This document shows, piece after piece, positions 17,675 to 28,354 of a stretch of DNA of 60,034 bases. The DNA is taken from contig VBKI01000057.1 in the NCBI GenBank assembly GCA_005879535.1, positions 10,951-70,984 of the forward strand. Reading direction: 5' to 3'. This stretch comes from Deltaproteobacteria bacterium (GTDB lineage: Bacteria; Myxococcota; Myxococcia; Myxococcales; 40CM-4-68-19). Each line of letters opens with the position of its first letter. Position 1 is the first letter of the stretch. Below the pieces are notes generated by a model, which saw only the letters and a program-made list of their open reading frames with translations, was not told the DNA's origin and did no database searches. The translations under genes and the position numbers were made by a program.

Positions 17675-19525
17675 CTACTTATCGCGGCTGATCCTCCAGA
17701 TGACACCGGTCTGCGGGATCTGGACGAGCGGGCCGTTGTATCGGCAGGCCGGGTCCGAGGGCACGCAGTTTTCCGGCGCGCTACGGAACCCCGAGCGAGG
17801 ATCGCTCTGGCCGAAGTCGCGCACCGCGCCGTAATCGACGAGGTAGAGCGCGCCGTCGGGGCCGAACATCGCCGTGTTCGGCCGGTTGATCCCGCGCAGC
17901 GCGGGCGTCTCGACGAACGCCTGATCGTAGTCCCCCCTGCAGCGCGGCGTGCCGTCCGGGTCGTGGAACTGATCCGACTGCTTGCAGTTGAACGCGAACC
18001 TCGACTGCTCGAGATGGAAGGGCTCACCGGGCCGGCTGAAGTTCACCACCTCGATGTCGTGTCCCGCCGCGGGTTCACCGTTCTCCTTCGAGAACCCGAA
18101 ATCGCCCTCCCGGGAGACCAGCGAGGCTCCCTTTCGGACGACGCCGAACACGAAGGAGTCGGGGGCGAAGTCGAGGCCGACGGCCGCGACGTCGACGGGC
18201 TCGAGCGCCAGGGGAGCCGTGATCGGCTGCGGTGGGTGCGCGAGGATGGGTTGCACGGGGACATCGCCGGCCGGGGTGTGCGCCGTGACGAGCGAACTGC
18301 ACGCAGGGAACGGCGGATTCGGCGGCTGGCAGAGGTCATCGCCCGGCCCGCCCACCGGGTTGAACACCGCTGAGGTGGAGGCCAGGAAGCCGAACCGGTC
18401 CGGCCAGCCGTGATAGTCCGGGCTGCCGTCGGCGTTCTGCTGGGCGAGCTGGAGCCGATCCGGCGAGTTGTTCGTCGGGCGCGCGCCGCGCTCGTCCTCG
18501 CCGTTCTCGCTGGCGAAGAGCCCGCCCTTGAGCGCGTGATCATTGGGCGCGAAGCGGATGCCGTACGGGTTGCGATAGCCCCACGAGAAGGGCTCGATCG
18601 TGTCCTGCGGCTTCTTGGAGTGGAGCTTCGCTCTGAGAATCGCCCCGTCGCACATGCCGGCGCTCGTGGCGCTGTCGAACGCCTTCACGGTCGCACCGGG
18701 TCGTTGGACGCCGTGGGGTGAATAGCCGCTGGTGCGAACTCCACCGGGCGAGGGGAAAGTATGCTCGCTCAGCACGATGTCCTGACACGGAATGTCCTGC
18801 TGGTTGGCACCACCACCGTTGTCGAGGCCTACCACGCCGGAGTTGGTCGTCGAGCCCTGTGACCAGTAGATCCAGCCGTCCTTGAACTCGAGTTGCTCGG
18901 CGGGATGGTCACCGGTGGGCAGACCGACGATCCACGGGGTGACCGTGTTCGCCTTGAGGTCGACGGTGACGATCCGCGAGCTGTTGTTGTTACCGGACGT
19001 GCGGATGCTCTGGTTGGAGTCGGTCGCGAACAGGCTGCCGCCCTGCGCCTGGTTCTCGAAGGCGATATCGATCGCGGGACCGTCGGCTTGAAAGCCGTTC
19101 CCCGGCCCCGTGGGTTTTGCGAACGGTCCGGAGTTGAAGGTGCCATCCTTGTTCAGCACCAGGATGTCCGGGGTGAACGGATTGGTCGGCGAGAATGGCC
19201 CTCCATAGGCCGGGTCCGTACGGTCGTTGCAGCGGCTGGGCAAGCCGTGTCCCGACTCCAGCACCAGCACCTTGAAGTCGTTCTTGTTACCGGTGAATGC
19301 GATGCCGGTCGGGAAGTTCAGGTCGATCTTGCTGAAGCGCTCGACCTTGTAGCCTTTGGCCACGACGATGTCTTCGCCGTTGCCGGGATTGTAGTTGACC
19401 GTGTTTCCCGTACAGCCGGTGGTGTTGTTGGTTCTCATCTGGGCTTGCGCGGTGGCAGGTAGGAGCGTCGCGATCGAAACGAGCGCGACCAGCATGAACA
19501 GCGTCGCTCGGATTGGGTGATTCAT
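17675..19525 (-). CDS. Secreted PQQ-type sugar dehydrogenase-like beta-propeller protein
   Basis: The 616-residue protein starts with a clear signal peptide (LFMLVALVSIATLL, cleavage near AQA-QM). The start at 19525 is supported by GAGGGAAG about 5 bp upstream. The body resembles the glucose/sorbosone dehydrogenase propeller: GYKVERFSKIDLNFPTGIAF at the first blade, a GYRNPYGIRF motif, ENGEDERGARP, and GPDGALYLVDYG near the end. Members oxidise sugars with PQQ in the periplasm, but many uncharacterised secreted homologues exist and no PQQ genes are seen here. Loops rich in N, G and P are longer than in the basic fold. It stands alone, with 240 bp to the dam gene downstream. Confidence 0.82.
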   Translation of the reverse strand: MNHPIRATLFMLVALVSIATLLPATAQAQMRTNNTTGCTGNTVNYNPGNGEDIVVAKGYKVERFSKIDLNFPTGIAFTGNKNDFKVLVLESGHGLPSRCNDRTDPAYGGPFSPTNPFTPDILVLNKDGTFNSGPFAKPTGPGNGFQADGPAIDIAFENQAQGGSLFATDSNQSIRTSGNNNSSRIVTVDLKANTVTPWIVGLPTGDHPAEQLEFKDGWIYWSQGSTTNSGVVGLDNGGGANQQDIPCQDIVLSEHTFPSPGGVRTSGYSPHGVQRPGATVKAFDSATSAGMCDGAILRAKLHSKKPQDTIEPFSWGYRNPYGIRFAPNDHALKGGLFASENGEDERGARPTNNSPDRLQLAQQNADGSPDYHGWPDRFGFLASTSAVFNPVGGPGDDLCQPPNPPFPACSSLVTAHTPAGDVPVQPILAHPPQPITAPLALEPVDVAAVGLDFAPDSFVFGVVRKGASLVSREGDFGFSKENGEPAAGHDIEVVNFSRPGEPFHLEQSRFAFNCKQSDQFHDPDGTPRCRGDYDQAFVETPALRGINRPNTAMFGPDGALYLVDYGAVRDFGQSDPRSGFRSAPENCVPSDPACRYNGPLVQIPQTGVIWRISRDK

Positions 19526-20483
19526 TGATCTTCCCTCTCTCCAACCGTCAACAGGTTCCTGGGGCGCGCGGATTTGCGGATACGGTTCTGGCGTGCTGCT
19601 GCATCCGATGCGAAACCAACGTGACTGCAACTTGCGCGCATGGAACCGTGGTGCAGGCGCTCCCCGCGCACCTTCTGCGCGCGCACCCGACGGAGGTCAA
19701 GTCCGAGCGCGGCGCAACGGTGAGCCGTTGTGCCGGTCTGCTTGCGCGTCCTGTTGAAGAAGGATGGTCCCAGGGAGCGACGACTCGACTGACTGACTCG
19801 GGGCTCGATGGCTTCTCTGCTCGCCCCTTTGGCAGCTTGCGGGATCGAATGTCCGCGATGCCGCGACGATCGAGAACCGCGCGCGGCATACTCGCCAAAG
19901 CGGGCCGGATCCGCTGCTCGTCAATATTACCGGAGAATAATTCTCGCGCGAGCGGTCCCCTCCCATGCTCCCGCCACAACCTCACTTTGCGCCTGCCTGG
20001 CCCTTCAGCACCTTGCCCAGCGGGCTTCGCCTTCGCGTCGGCGTGTGTCTCGAAGCGATCACTGAGCTCGAAGGTCATCGCCGAGAACCAGCTCTCCATC
20101 GCGGCCGTTGTCGTGGGCGTTGCCGTGACTGCAGGTGATCCCGTGCGAAGGAACAGTCGTCGGGAGCAGGGACGCCGCGCGCGCCTTCTCGCGCGGCTTC
20201 GCGGCGGATGCGGAGAAGTCACATCGTAGCGGGGGGCTGACATGAAATCGGCGCGTGCGCGCAGCATGACAATGTCTGATCTTTCAAGATGCCGCGTGAA
20301 CGAGCGCGTGATGCCCCTCGTGCGGCACCTCGATTGAGCGGACATCGGTAGCGCGCCCGCGGCGCGGACATCGCTGCTCGCGGCGCGTGGCCGAATCCGC
20401 TGATGCGAAGGTCGGGTGCGAGTGACGATTCGCGACGGTGTTGCGCGCCACTTTTCGCCTTGCCGCGGCCCGGACCTTTCCCG
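19526..20483. other. Gene-free stretch of about 960 bp
   Basis: I see no credible gene between the divergent dehydrogenase and bamA genes. Open frames here lack ribosome sites, have Arg/Ser/Pro-biased compositions and show no motif. The stretch holds a perfect palindrome GAGAATAATTCTC at 19933-19945 inside an AT-richer patch, and a GC-only hairpin-prone run near 20177-20195. It should contain the promoter of the dehydrogenase gene. It may also be a decayed gene or a site for an unrecognised regulatory RNA. Confidence 0.6.
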
Positions 20484-20512
20484 TTGTCGCTCCAGAGGAA
20501 TTCGGTTAGGGT
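20484..20512 (+). promoter_or_regulatory. Predicted bamA promoter (TTGTCG-17-TAGGGT)
   Basis: TTGTCG at 20484-20489 and TAGGGT at 20507-20512 are separated by exactly 17 bp. The ATG at 20528 then leaves a leader of only about 9 nt with no ribosome site, so bamA may be nearly leaderless. The same -10 word and spacing occur before skp. Confidence 0.5.
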
Positions 20513-20527
20513 CCGCGCCCTCGCACC

Positions 20528-23056
<2,529 letters not shown>

Positions 23057-23088
23057 CCGCTCCCGCGCCGAAGCCGCGGGTTCCGCTG

Positions 23089-23109
23089 CCGTACCGAAGG
23101 TGCGGTTTT
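23089..23109 (+). terminator. Intrinsic terminator after bamA
   Basis: A 7-bp stem with one G-T pair (CCGTACC / GGTGCGG) closes a GAA loop and runs straight into TTTT, 33 bp after the bamA stop. It separates bamA from the skp-lpx operon, which has its own promoter. Confidence 0.6.
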
Positions 23110-23202
23110 GCGGGCTGCTCGAGGCTGTACACGCGAGCGTGAACCTTTTTCCCGTCCGCGCGTCCAGAGAGAAAACTGTGCTTGCCTGGCCGGCCTTCGG
23201 CC

Positions 23203-23231
23203 TTGACCCGCCGCCCCCGTCCCATTAGGGT
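23203..23231 (+). promoter_or_regulatory. Predicted skp-lpx operon promoter (TTGACC-17-TAGGGT)
   Basis: TTGACC at 23203-23208 and TAGGGT at 23226-23231 have a 17-bp spacer and lie 36 bp before the skp ATG. The identical -10 word and spacing upstream of bamA suggest that the same holoenzyme reads both. Confidence 0.55.
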
Positions 23232-23266
23232 GCGCCGGTTCCAAATACCGGAGAGAAGGACACAAG

Positions 23267-23839
23267 ATGCGTCGTTTCCTCGTTGCCCTAGCCTTGGTTG
23301 TCGCTGCCCGCGGTGCGCTCGCGCAGGGCATGAAGATCGGCTACGTCGACGTTCAGCGTGCCGTGCAGGAGGTGGAGGAAGGGAAGGCCGCGCGAGGCCG
23401 CCTCCAGGCGGAGCTCGCGCAGAAGCGCGGCGATCTGGAGAAGAAGCGCGGCGATCTGGAGAAGATGCGGGCCGACTACGACAAGCAAGCGCCGGTCCTT
23501 TCCGACGACGCGAAGCGCCAGCGGCAGGAGCAGCTGCAGAAGGCGTTCCTCGAGGCCCAGACCGCCGCCGGGCAGATGCAGGAAGAGCTCTCCGGCAAGG
23601 AGCAGGAAGCGATGCAGAGCATCTCCAAGCGGCTGCTGCAGGTGGTCGCGGAAATCAGCGACCGCGAGAATTTCACCTTCGTGCTCGACAAGGCCGCTCT
23701 GCTCTACGCTCCCGCTGCCTCCGACATGACCAACGAAGTGGTGCGCCGCTACAACGAGCGCTTCGGCAAGGGCGAGACGAAGGCGGCGAAGACGGCCACG
23801 CCCGCGAAGCCGCCGCCGCCGGCGCCGCCCAAGAAGTAA
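23267..23839 (+). CDS. skp: Periplasmic chaperone Skp/OmpH
   Basis: The 190-residue protein has a signal peptide (LVALALVVAARGALAQ) followed by MKIGYVDVQRAVQEV, the first strand and helix of the OmpH fold. Long charged helices form the tentacles, then FTFVLDKAALLYAPAASDMTNEVVRRYN, which returns to the trimerisation body. It ends with a Pro/Ala/Lys-rich tail (PAKPPPPAPPKK). The tentacle region contains an exact tandem heptad (KRGDLEK twice, 23422-23463). A GAGAAGGA ribosome site precedes the ATG. Skp carries unfolded outer membrane proteins to BamA, which fits its place between bamA and the lipid A genes. Confidence 0.93.
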   Translation: MRRFLVALALVVAARGALAQGMKIGYVDVQRAVQEVEEGKAARGRLQAELAQKRGDLEKKRGDLEKMRADYDKQAPVLSDDAKRQRQEQLQKAFLEAQTAAGQMQEELSGKEQEAMQSISKRLLQVVAEISDRENFTFVLDKAALLYAPAASDMTNEVVRRYNERFGKGETKAAKTATPAKPPPPAPPKK

Positions 23840-23850
23840 GTCGCGGTCCC

Positions 23851-24921
23851 GTGCGCACCGACGCGACGCAACTCTCGCTGGAGGAGCTCGCAAGGCGCAT
23901 CGGAGCGGAGCTGCGCGGCCCCGCCGCGAACGGCATGTCGGGCGTTGCCCCCCTGGAGTCGGCGGGTCCTTCGCAGATCGCTTTTTACGCGAATCCCCGG
24001 TACCGCAAGGAGCTTGCCGCGACCCGTGCCGGGGCGGTGATCGTCTCCGAGGACGACGTCCCTCACGTTCCCGCTTCCGCTGCCCGGCTGGTCGCGCCGC
24101 AGCCCTATGTCGCCTTCGCCAAGGCGAGCGCGCTGTTCCACGAGGAGCTGGTCGTCGAGCCCGGGATCCAGCGCGGCGCGCTGATCGACGAGACCGCCGA
24201 CGTCCATCCCACCGCCGCCATTTCCCCCGGCGCCTACGTGGGCCCGGGCGCGAAGATCGGCGCCCATACGACGCTGCATGCCGGGGCTCGCGTGCTCGAT
24301 TGCGCCCGCGTCGGCGAAGGCTGCCTGCTCTGGCCCGGCGCGGTGGTCCGCGAGCGCTGCATCGTCGGGGACCGCGTCATCCTCCAACCCAACGCGGTGG
24401 TGGGCAGCGACGGCTTCGGTTTCGCCTTCGACCTGGAGGGCGACGGCAACGGCCCCATCCACCGCAAGGTGCCGCAGGCGGGAATCGCGCGCGTCGAGGA
24501 CGACGTCGAGGTGGGCGCCTGCTCCTGCATCGACCGCGCCACCCTCGGCGAGACGGTGGTGGGGCGCGGCACCAAGATCGACAATCTGGTGCAGGTAGGC
24601 CACAACGTGCACGTCGGACCCCTCTGTCTGCTCGTCGCCCAATGCGGCATCAGCGGGTCGACGGAGCTGGGGCAAGGCGTCATCCTCGCCGGTCAGGTCG
24701 GCGTGGTCGGGCACTTGCGCATCGGCGACGGAGCGCGCATCGGTGCGCAATCGGGCGTCGCCCACGACGTGCAGGAAGGCGAAACGCTCAGCGGCTACCC
24801 GGCCATCGCCCACCGCGATTGGCTGCGCATGAGCGCTGCCCTCCCGCGCGTTCCCGACCTCTTGCGCGAAGTGCGCAAGCTGCAGCAGCGGGTGGAGCAG
24901 CTGGAGAAGGAGCGAAAGTGA
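23851..24921 (+). CDS. lpxD: UDP-3-O-acylglucosamine N-acyltransferase LpxD
   Basis: A GTG at 23851, 11 bp after the skp stop, gives 356 residues. The N-terminal nucleotide-binding domain (SLEELARRIGAELRGP, SQIAFYANPRYRKEL) leads into the left-handed parallel beta-helix of hexapeptide repeats (about residues 105-310). The catalytic histidine is in LVQVGHNVHVG. A C-terminal coiled helix (LREVRKLQQRVEQLEKE) completes the trimer. It adds the second hydroxyacyl chain in lipid A synthesis. Its TGA overlaps the fabZ ATG by one base. Confidence 0.97.
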   Translation: MRTDATQLSLEELARRIGAELRGPAANGMSGVAPLESAGPSQIAFYANPRYRKELAATRAGAVIVSEDDVPHVPASAARLVAPQPYVAFAKASALFHEELVVEPGIQRGALIDETADVHPTAAISPGAYVGPGAKIGAHTTLHAGARVLDCARVGEGCLLWPGAVVRERCIVGDRVILQPNAVVGSDGFGFAFDLEGDGNGPIHRKVPQAGIARVEDDVEVGACSCIDRATLGETVVGRGTKIDNLVQVGHNVHVGPLCLLVAQCGISGSTELGQGVILAGQVGVVGHLRIGDGARIGAQSGVAHDVQEGETLSGYPAIAHRDWLRMSAALPRVPDLLREVRKLQQRVEQLEKERK

Positions 24922-25358
24922 TGGACTTCGAGAAAATCCTGTCCGCGCTGCCGCACCGCTACCCTTTTCTGCTCGTCGACCGCGTCGTCGAAGTGGTGAA
25001 GGGCCAGCGGATCCACGCCTACAAGAACCTCACCTTCAACGAGCTCTTCTTCCAGGGGCACTTTCCCGGCAAACCGGTGATGCCCGGCGTGCTCCAGCTC
25101 GAGGCCCTGGCGCAGGCGGGAGCGCTGCTCGCGTACGAGGGCGCGCCCTTCGATCCTTCGCAGAAGGTGATCTACCTGATGTCCTTCGACGCGGTGAAGT
25201 TCAGGCGGCCGGTGGTTCCCGGGGACCGCCTCGATCTCTACGTGCGCATCGAGCGGCAGAAGGGAGCGATCTGGCGCCTCGCCGGAGAGGCGAAAGTGGA
25301 CGGCCAGCCCGCGAGCGAGGCACAGATGATGGCGATGATCGCGGACAGAAAGGACTGA
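24921..25358 (+). CDS. fabZ: 3-hydroxyacyl-ACP dehydratase FabZ
   Basis: The 145-residue hot-dog-fold enzyme has ILSALPHRYPFLLVDRVVE at the N-terminus. The active-site helix GHFPGKPVMPGVLQLEALAQ supplies the catalytic histidine and glutamate. Its length matches FabZ. It dehydrates hydroxyacyl-ACP for fatty acid elongation and competes with LpxA and LpxD for the same hydroxyacyl-ACP pool, which explains its constant place inside lpx operons. The ATG shares one base with the lpxD stop; lpxA starts 3 bp after its TGA. Confidence 0.97.
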   Translation: MDFEKILSALPHRYPFLLVDRVVEVVKGQRIHAYKNLTFNELFFQGHFPGKPVMPGVLQLEALAQAGALLAYEGAPFDPSQKVIYLMSFDAVKFRRPVVPGDRLDLYVRIERQKGAIWRLAGEAKVDGQPASEAQMMAMIADRKD

Positions 25359-25360
25359 CG

Positions 25361-26134
25361 TTGGCCATCCATCCGACGGCGATCGTGGACAGGCACGCCG
25401 AGCTCGACTCCAGCGTCGAGGTCGGCCCCTACGCGGTGATCGGACCCAAGGTGAAGATCGGCGCGCGCACGCGGGTGGGCCCGCACGCGGTGATCGAGGG
25501 TGACACGACCATCGGCGAGGAGAACGTCATCTTCCAGTTCGCCTCCGTCGGCGCCATTCCGCAGGACCTCAAGTACGCAGGAGAGCCGACCCGTCTGGTG
25601 ATCGGCAAGGCCAACCGGATCCGCGAGTTCTCGACGGTGCACATCGGCACCGCCGGGGGCGGAGGAGTGACGCGGATCGCGAACGGATGCCTCTTGATGG
25701 CTCAGAGCCACGTAGCGCACGACGTCCAGCTCGGCGACGGCTGCATCCTCGCCAACTCCGTCGCCCTCGCCGGCCACGTGGTGGTGGAAGACCACGTGAT
25801 CTTCGGCGGCCTGGCGGCCGTGCACCAGTTCACCCGCATCGGGCGCCTGGCGTTCGTCAGCGGCGGCGCGATGGTCACGCAGGACGTGCCGCCCTACGTC
25901 ACCGTACAGGGTGACCGCGCGGAGGTCGTCGGCCTCAACACGGTAGGTCTCACCCGCGCGCATTTCGACGAACATGCCCAGGCGCGGGTGAAGGGCGCGT
26001 ACAAGATCGTCTACCGCAGCAAGATGGGTTTGCGCGAGGCCGTCGCGCACGTGAAGGCCGAGTACGGCGGCCATCCGGAGATCGACCACTTCGTCGCGTT
26101 CCTCGACGGAACCGAGCGGGGCATCGCGCGGTGA
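25361..26134 (+). CDS. lpxA: UDP-N-acetylglucosamine O-acyltransferase LpxA
   Basis: A TTG start at 25361 gives 257 residues, the usual LpxA size. A beta-helix of hexapeptide repeats runs from IHPTAIVDRHAEL to about residue 185. It contains IPQDLKYAGEPTRLVIG, the catalytic histidine region LMAQSHVAHDVQLG, and GLAAVHQFTRIGRLAFVSGG. The C-terminal helical domain follows (VGLNTVGLTRAHF). It catalyses the first, reversible acylation of UDP-GlcNAc. Its stop overlaps the GTG of lpxI (GTGA). Confidence 0.97.
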   Translation: MAIHPTAIVDRHAELDSSVEVGPYAVIGPKVKIGARTRVGPHAVIEGDTTIGEENVIFQFASVGAIPQDLKYAGEPTRLVIGKANRIREFSTVHIGTAGGGGVTRIANGCLLMAQSHVAHDVQLGDGCILANSVALAGHVVVEDHVIFGGLAAVHQFTRIGRLAFVSGGAMVTQDVPPYVTVQGDRAEVVGLNTVGLTRAHFDEHAQARVKGAYKIVYRSKMGLREAVAHVKAEYGGHPEIDHFVAFLDGTERGIAR

Positions 26135-26919
26135 CCGCCGCGCCGATCGGGCTCATCGCCGGATCGGGGCGCCTGCCTGTCCTGTTCGCCGAAGCCGCCG
26201 GGCGCGCCGGCCGCAGCGTCGTCACCGTGGCGCACGAAGGCGAGACCGATCCGTCCGTCACCGCCGCGGCCTGGGTGAAGGTCGGCCAGCTCGGCCGTAT
26301 CGTCGAGGTGCTCCGAAGGGCAGGCGTCACCGAGGCGGTGCTCGTCGGCGGCATCCGCAAGCCGAAGCTCTTCGATCTGCGCCCCGACTGGCTCGGCCTC
26401 AAAGTGCTGGCCCGCCTGCGGGGCGCCGGCGACGACGCGGGCCTGAGGGCGATCGCCGATGCGCTGGAGGAAGAGGGGCTGCGCATCGTCTCGCCGCTCC
26501 CGCTGGTGCCCGAGTTGCTGGTTCCGCGTGGACCGCTGGGAAAGCGCAGGTTGACCGACGAGCAGCGCGCGGATGCCCTGGTCGGGCTCGCCGCGGCGCG
26601 CGCGTTGGGCCAGGCCGACGTCGGGCAGACGGTGGTGGTGAAGCGGGGCGTCGTGCTCGCGGCCGAAGCGGTCGAGGGAACCGACGCCTGCATCGCCCGC
26701 GGAGGCGCCTTCGCTCCTGGCGCCGTGGTGGTGAAGGCGCGCAAGCCGCAGCAGGACGATCGATTCGACGTGCCCACCGTCGGACCCGCAACCATCGACG
26801 CCTGCGCGGTGGCGAGGTGCGCTGCCTTGGCCGTCGAAGCCGGGACCACGCTCGTACTCGATCGATCCGAGCTGGTTGCCCGTGCGGACCAGGCCGGCAT
26901 CGCGGTGGAAGGAATCTGA
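26131..26919 (+). CDS. lpxI: UDP-2,3-diacylglucosamine pyrophosphatase LpxI
   Basis: The GTG-started 262-residue protein belongs to the LpxI (former DUF1009) family, which replaces LpxH in many alpha- and deltaproteobacteria. GLIAGSGRLPVLFAEAA opens the N-terminal domain, and VGGIRKPKLFDLRPDW follows the hinge. The C-terminal catalytic region has VVVKARKPQQDDRFDVPTVG, with the conserved acidic residues. It cleaves UDP-2,3-diacylglucosamine to lipid X in the cytoplasm. It overlaps lpxA by 4 bp; the next gene starts 2 bp after its TGA. Confidence 0.95.
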   Translation: MTAAPIGLIAGSGRLPVLFAEAAGRAGRSVVTVAHEGETDPSVTAAAWVKVGQLGRIVEVLRRAGVTEAVLVGGIRKPKLFDLRPDWLGLKVLARLRGAGDDAGLRAIADALEEEGLRIVSPLPLVPELLVPRGPLGKRRLTDEQRADALVGLAAARALGQADVGQTVVVKRGVVLAAEAVEGTDACIARGGAFAPGAVVVKARKPQQDDRFDVPTVGPATIDACAVARCAALAVEAGTTLVLDRSELVARADQAGIAVEGI

Positions 26920-26921
26920 AA

Positions 26922-27242
26922 GTGCTGGCGACGACGGCGGAGATCGACGAGATCCGCAAGGAAGCCGGCGAGCGCGAGCTCCGGCTGTACATCGACATCG
27001 ACCGCGGCGAGTGGCTCCTGCCGCGCGCGGTCTGGCTCCTGCAGGAGAAGCTCAACGCGTACGCCAGCTTCGTTTTGGACGGGAAGATGCGCGAGCTCTA
27101 TCCCTACGCGCAGGCTCACGACGTCCGCATCGTCATCCGCTCGCGCGGTCAGCCGCCGCAGGATGCGCTGCGGCTGGTCGGCCTGGTACGCGAGGCGCTG
27201 GAGAAGGACGGCCCGAAGCTCGATCTCGAGCAGGTCGCTTGA
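26922..27242 (+). CDS. Small conserved protein of the lpx operon, DUF6572-like
   Basis: The GTG at 26922 gives a 106-residue soluble protein with no signal or membrane segment. Its plan is a short strand pair (ELRLYIDIDRGEW), then a helix LLQEKLNAYASFVLDGKMREL, then YPYAQAHDVRIVIRSRGQPP and a C-terminal amphipathic helix. The LQEKxNAYxxFxxxGxxxxxYP pattern resembles the small uncharacterised DUF6572 proteins; this match is from memory, without a search. It starts 2 bp after lpxI and its TGA overlaps the lpxB TTG, so it is translated as part of the lipid A operon. Function is unknown. Confidence 0.72.
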   Translation: MLATTAEIDEIRKEAGERELRLYIDIDRGEWLLPRAVWLLQEKLNAYASFVLDGKMRELYPYAQAHDVRIVIRSRGQPPQDALRLVGLVREALEKDGPKLDLEQVA

Positions 27243-28354
27243 GCGCGCCGGAGCTGCTCGTCGTCGCCCTGGAAGCGTCCGCCGATCTGCACGGCGCGGC
27301 GGTGCTGCGCGAGCTGCGCGCGCTCCAGCCTGAGCTGCGTGTTTTTGGGGCCGGCGGACCGCGGATGCGCCAGGAAGGGTTGGAGGCGCTGGTCCACGCC
27401 GAAGACATCTCGGTGATGGGCATCGCGGAGGTGATCCCCGCGCTGCCCCGGATCCTGGACGCGATGGACATGCTCTACGACGCCGCTCGCGAGCGGCGTC
27501 CTCGCGCCGCGCTGCTGATCGACAGCCCGGACTTCAATCTGCGCCTGGCGCGACGCTTGCGGATGCACCGCATTCCCGTCGCATACTTCATCGGCCCGAG
27601 CGTCTGGGCATGGCGAACCCGACGGGTCCGGCAGATCGCGCGCGACGTCGCGCGCATGCTGGTCATCCTGCCGTTCGAGGCGCGTTTCTACGAGGCGCAT
27701 CACGTACCCGCCGTCTACGTCGGGAACCCGCTGGCCGACGGGCTGCGGCCGCCCGTTCCGGAGCGCGCCCTCAACGGCGTGCTTGCGCTTCTCCCCGGCT
27801 CCCGCGCGCAGGAGATCCGGCGTATCTGGCCGTCGATGCTGGAGGCGGCGCGGCGCCTCAAGGCACGTCGTCGGGGTCTGCAGCTGATCGTCCCGGTCGC
27901 GCCTACCATCGATCGTTCGCTATTCGGGACTCCCCGGGATGTCGAGCTCGTCGACGGCGGCGCGCCCCAGGTCCTGGCGCGCGCCGACGCCGCCATCATC
28001 ACCAGCGGGACCGCCACGCTCGAGTCAGCCCTGCAACTCACCCCGATGGTCGTCGTGTACAGGACGAGCTGGCTGACGTGGTGGATCGGGCGCATGCTCG
28101 TGCGCGTGAAGTTCATCTCCCTGGTCAATCTCATCTGTGGACGTGCCGCGGTCCCGGAGCTCCTGCAGGCCGAATGCACGCCCGACCGCATGACCGCCGC
28201 GCTGGAGCCGTTGCTCTCCAGGACGCCGGAGCGGGCGGCGCAGCTCGAGGCGCTGAACGAAGTGCGAGCCGAGCTGGCGCCGCAGGGATCGACGCGAGCG
28301 GCGCGCCGCGCGGCGGAAGAGGTCCTCGGCTTGTTGGAGAGCTCGCCGCCGTGA
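27239..28354 (+). CDS. lpxB: Lipid-A-disaccharide synthase LpxB
   Basis: The TTG at 27239 overlaps the previous stop and gives 371 residues, typical for this GT19 enzyme. Motifs include LLVVALEASADLHGA at the N-terminus (usually GEASGD), FGAGGPRMRQEGLEALV, ISVMGIAEVIPALPRI, LIDSPDFNLRLARRLR, YFIGPSVWAWR, VYVGNPLADG, LLPGSRAQEIRRIWP, and the acceptor-side SGTATLESAL. It condenses lipid X with UDP-diacylglucosamine. Its TGA overlaps the GTG of the mannosyltransferase-like gene, so the run of coupled starts continues. Confidence 0.96.
   Translation: MSAPELLVVALEASADLHGAAVLRELRALQPELRVFGAGGPRMRQEGLEALVHAEDISVMGIAEVIPALPRILDAMDMLYDAARERRPRAALLIDSPDFNLRLARRLRMHRIPVAYFIGPSVWAWRTRRVRQIARDVARMLVILPFEARFYEAHHVPAVYVGNPLADGLRPPVPERALNGVLALLPGSRAQEIRRIWPSMLEAARRLKARRRGLQLIVPVAPTIDRSLFGTPRDVELVDGGAPQVLARADAAIITSGTATLESALQLTPMVVVYRTSWLTWWIGRMLVRVKFISLVNLICGRAAVPELLQAECTPDRMTAALEPLLSRTPERAAQLEALNEVRAELAPQGSTRAARRAAEEVLGLLESSPP

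Noticed and set aside
19548-20345. 265-codon minus-strand frame in the bamA upstream gap
   Set aside because: No start signal, composition biased to Arg/Ser/Pro, no recognisable domain.
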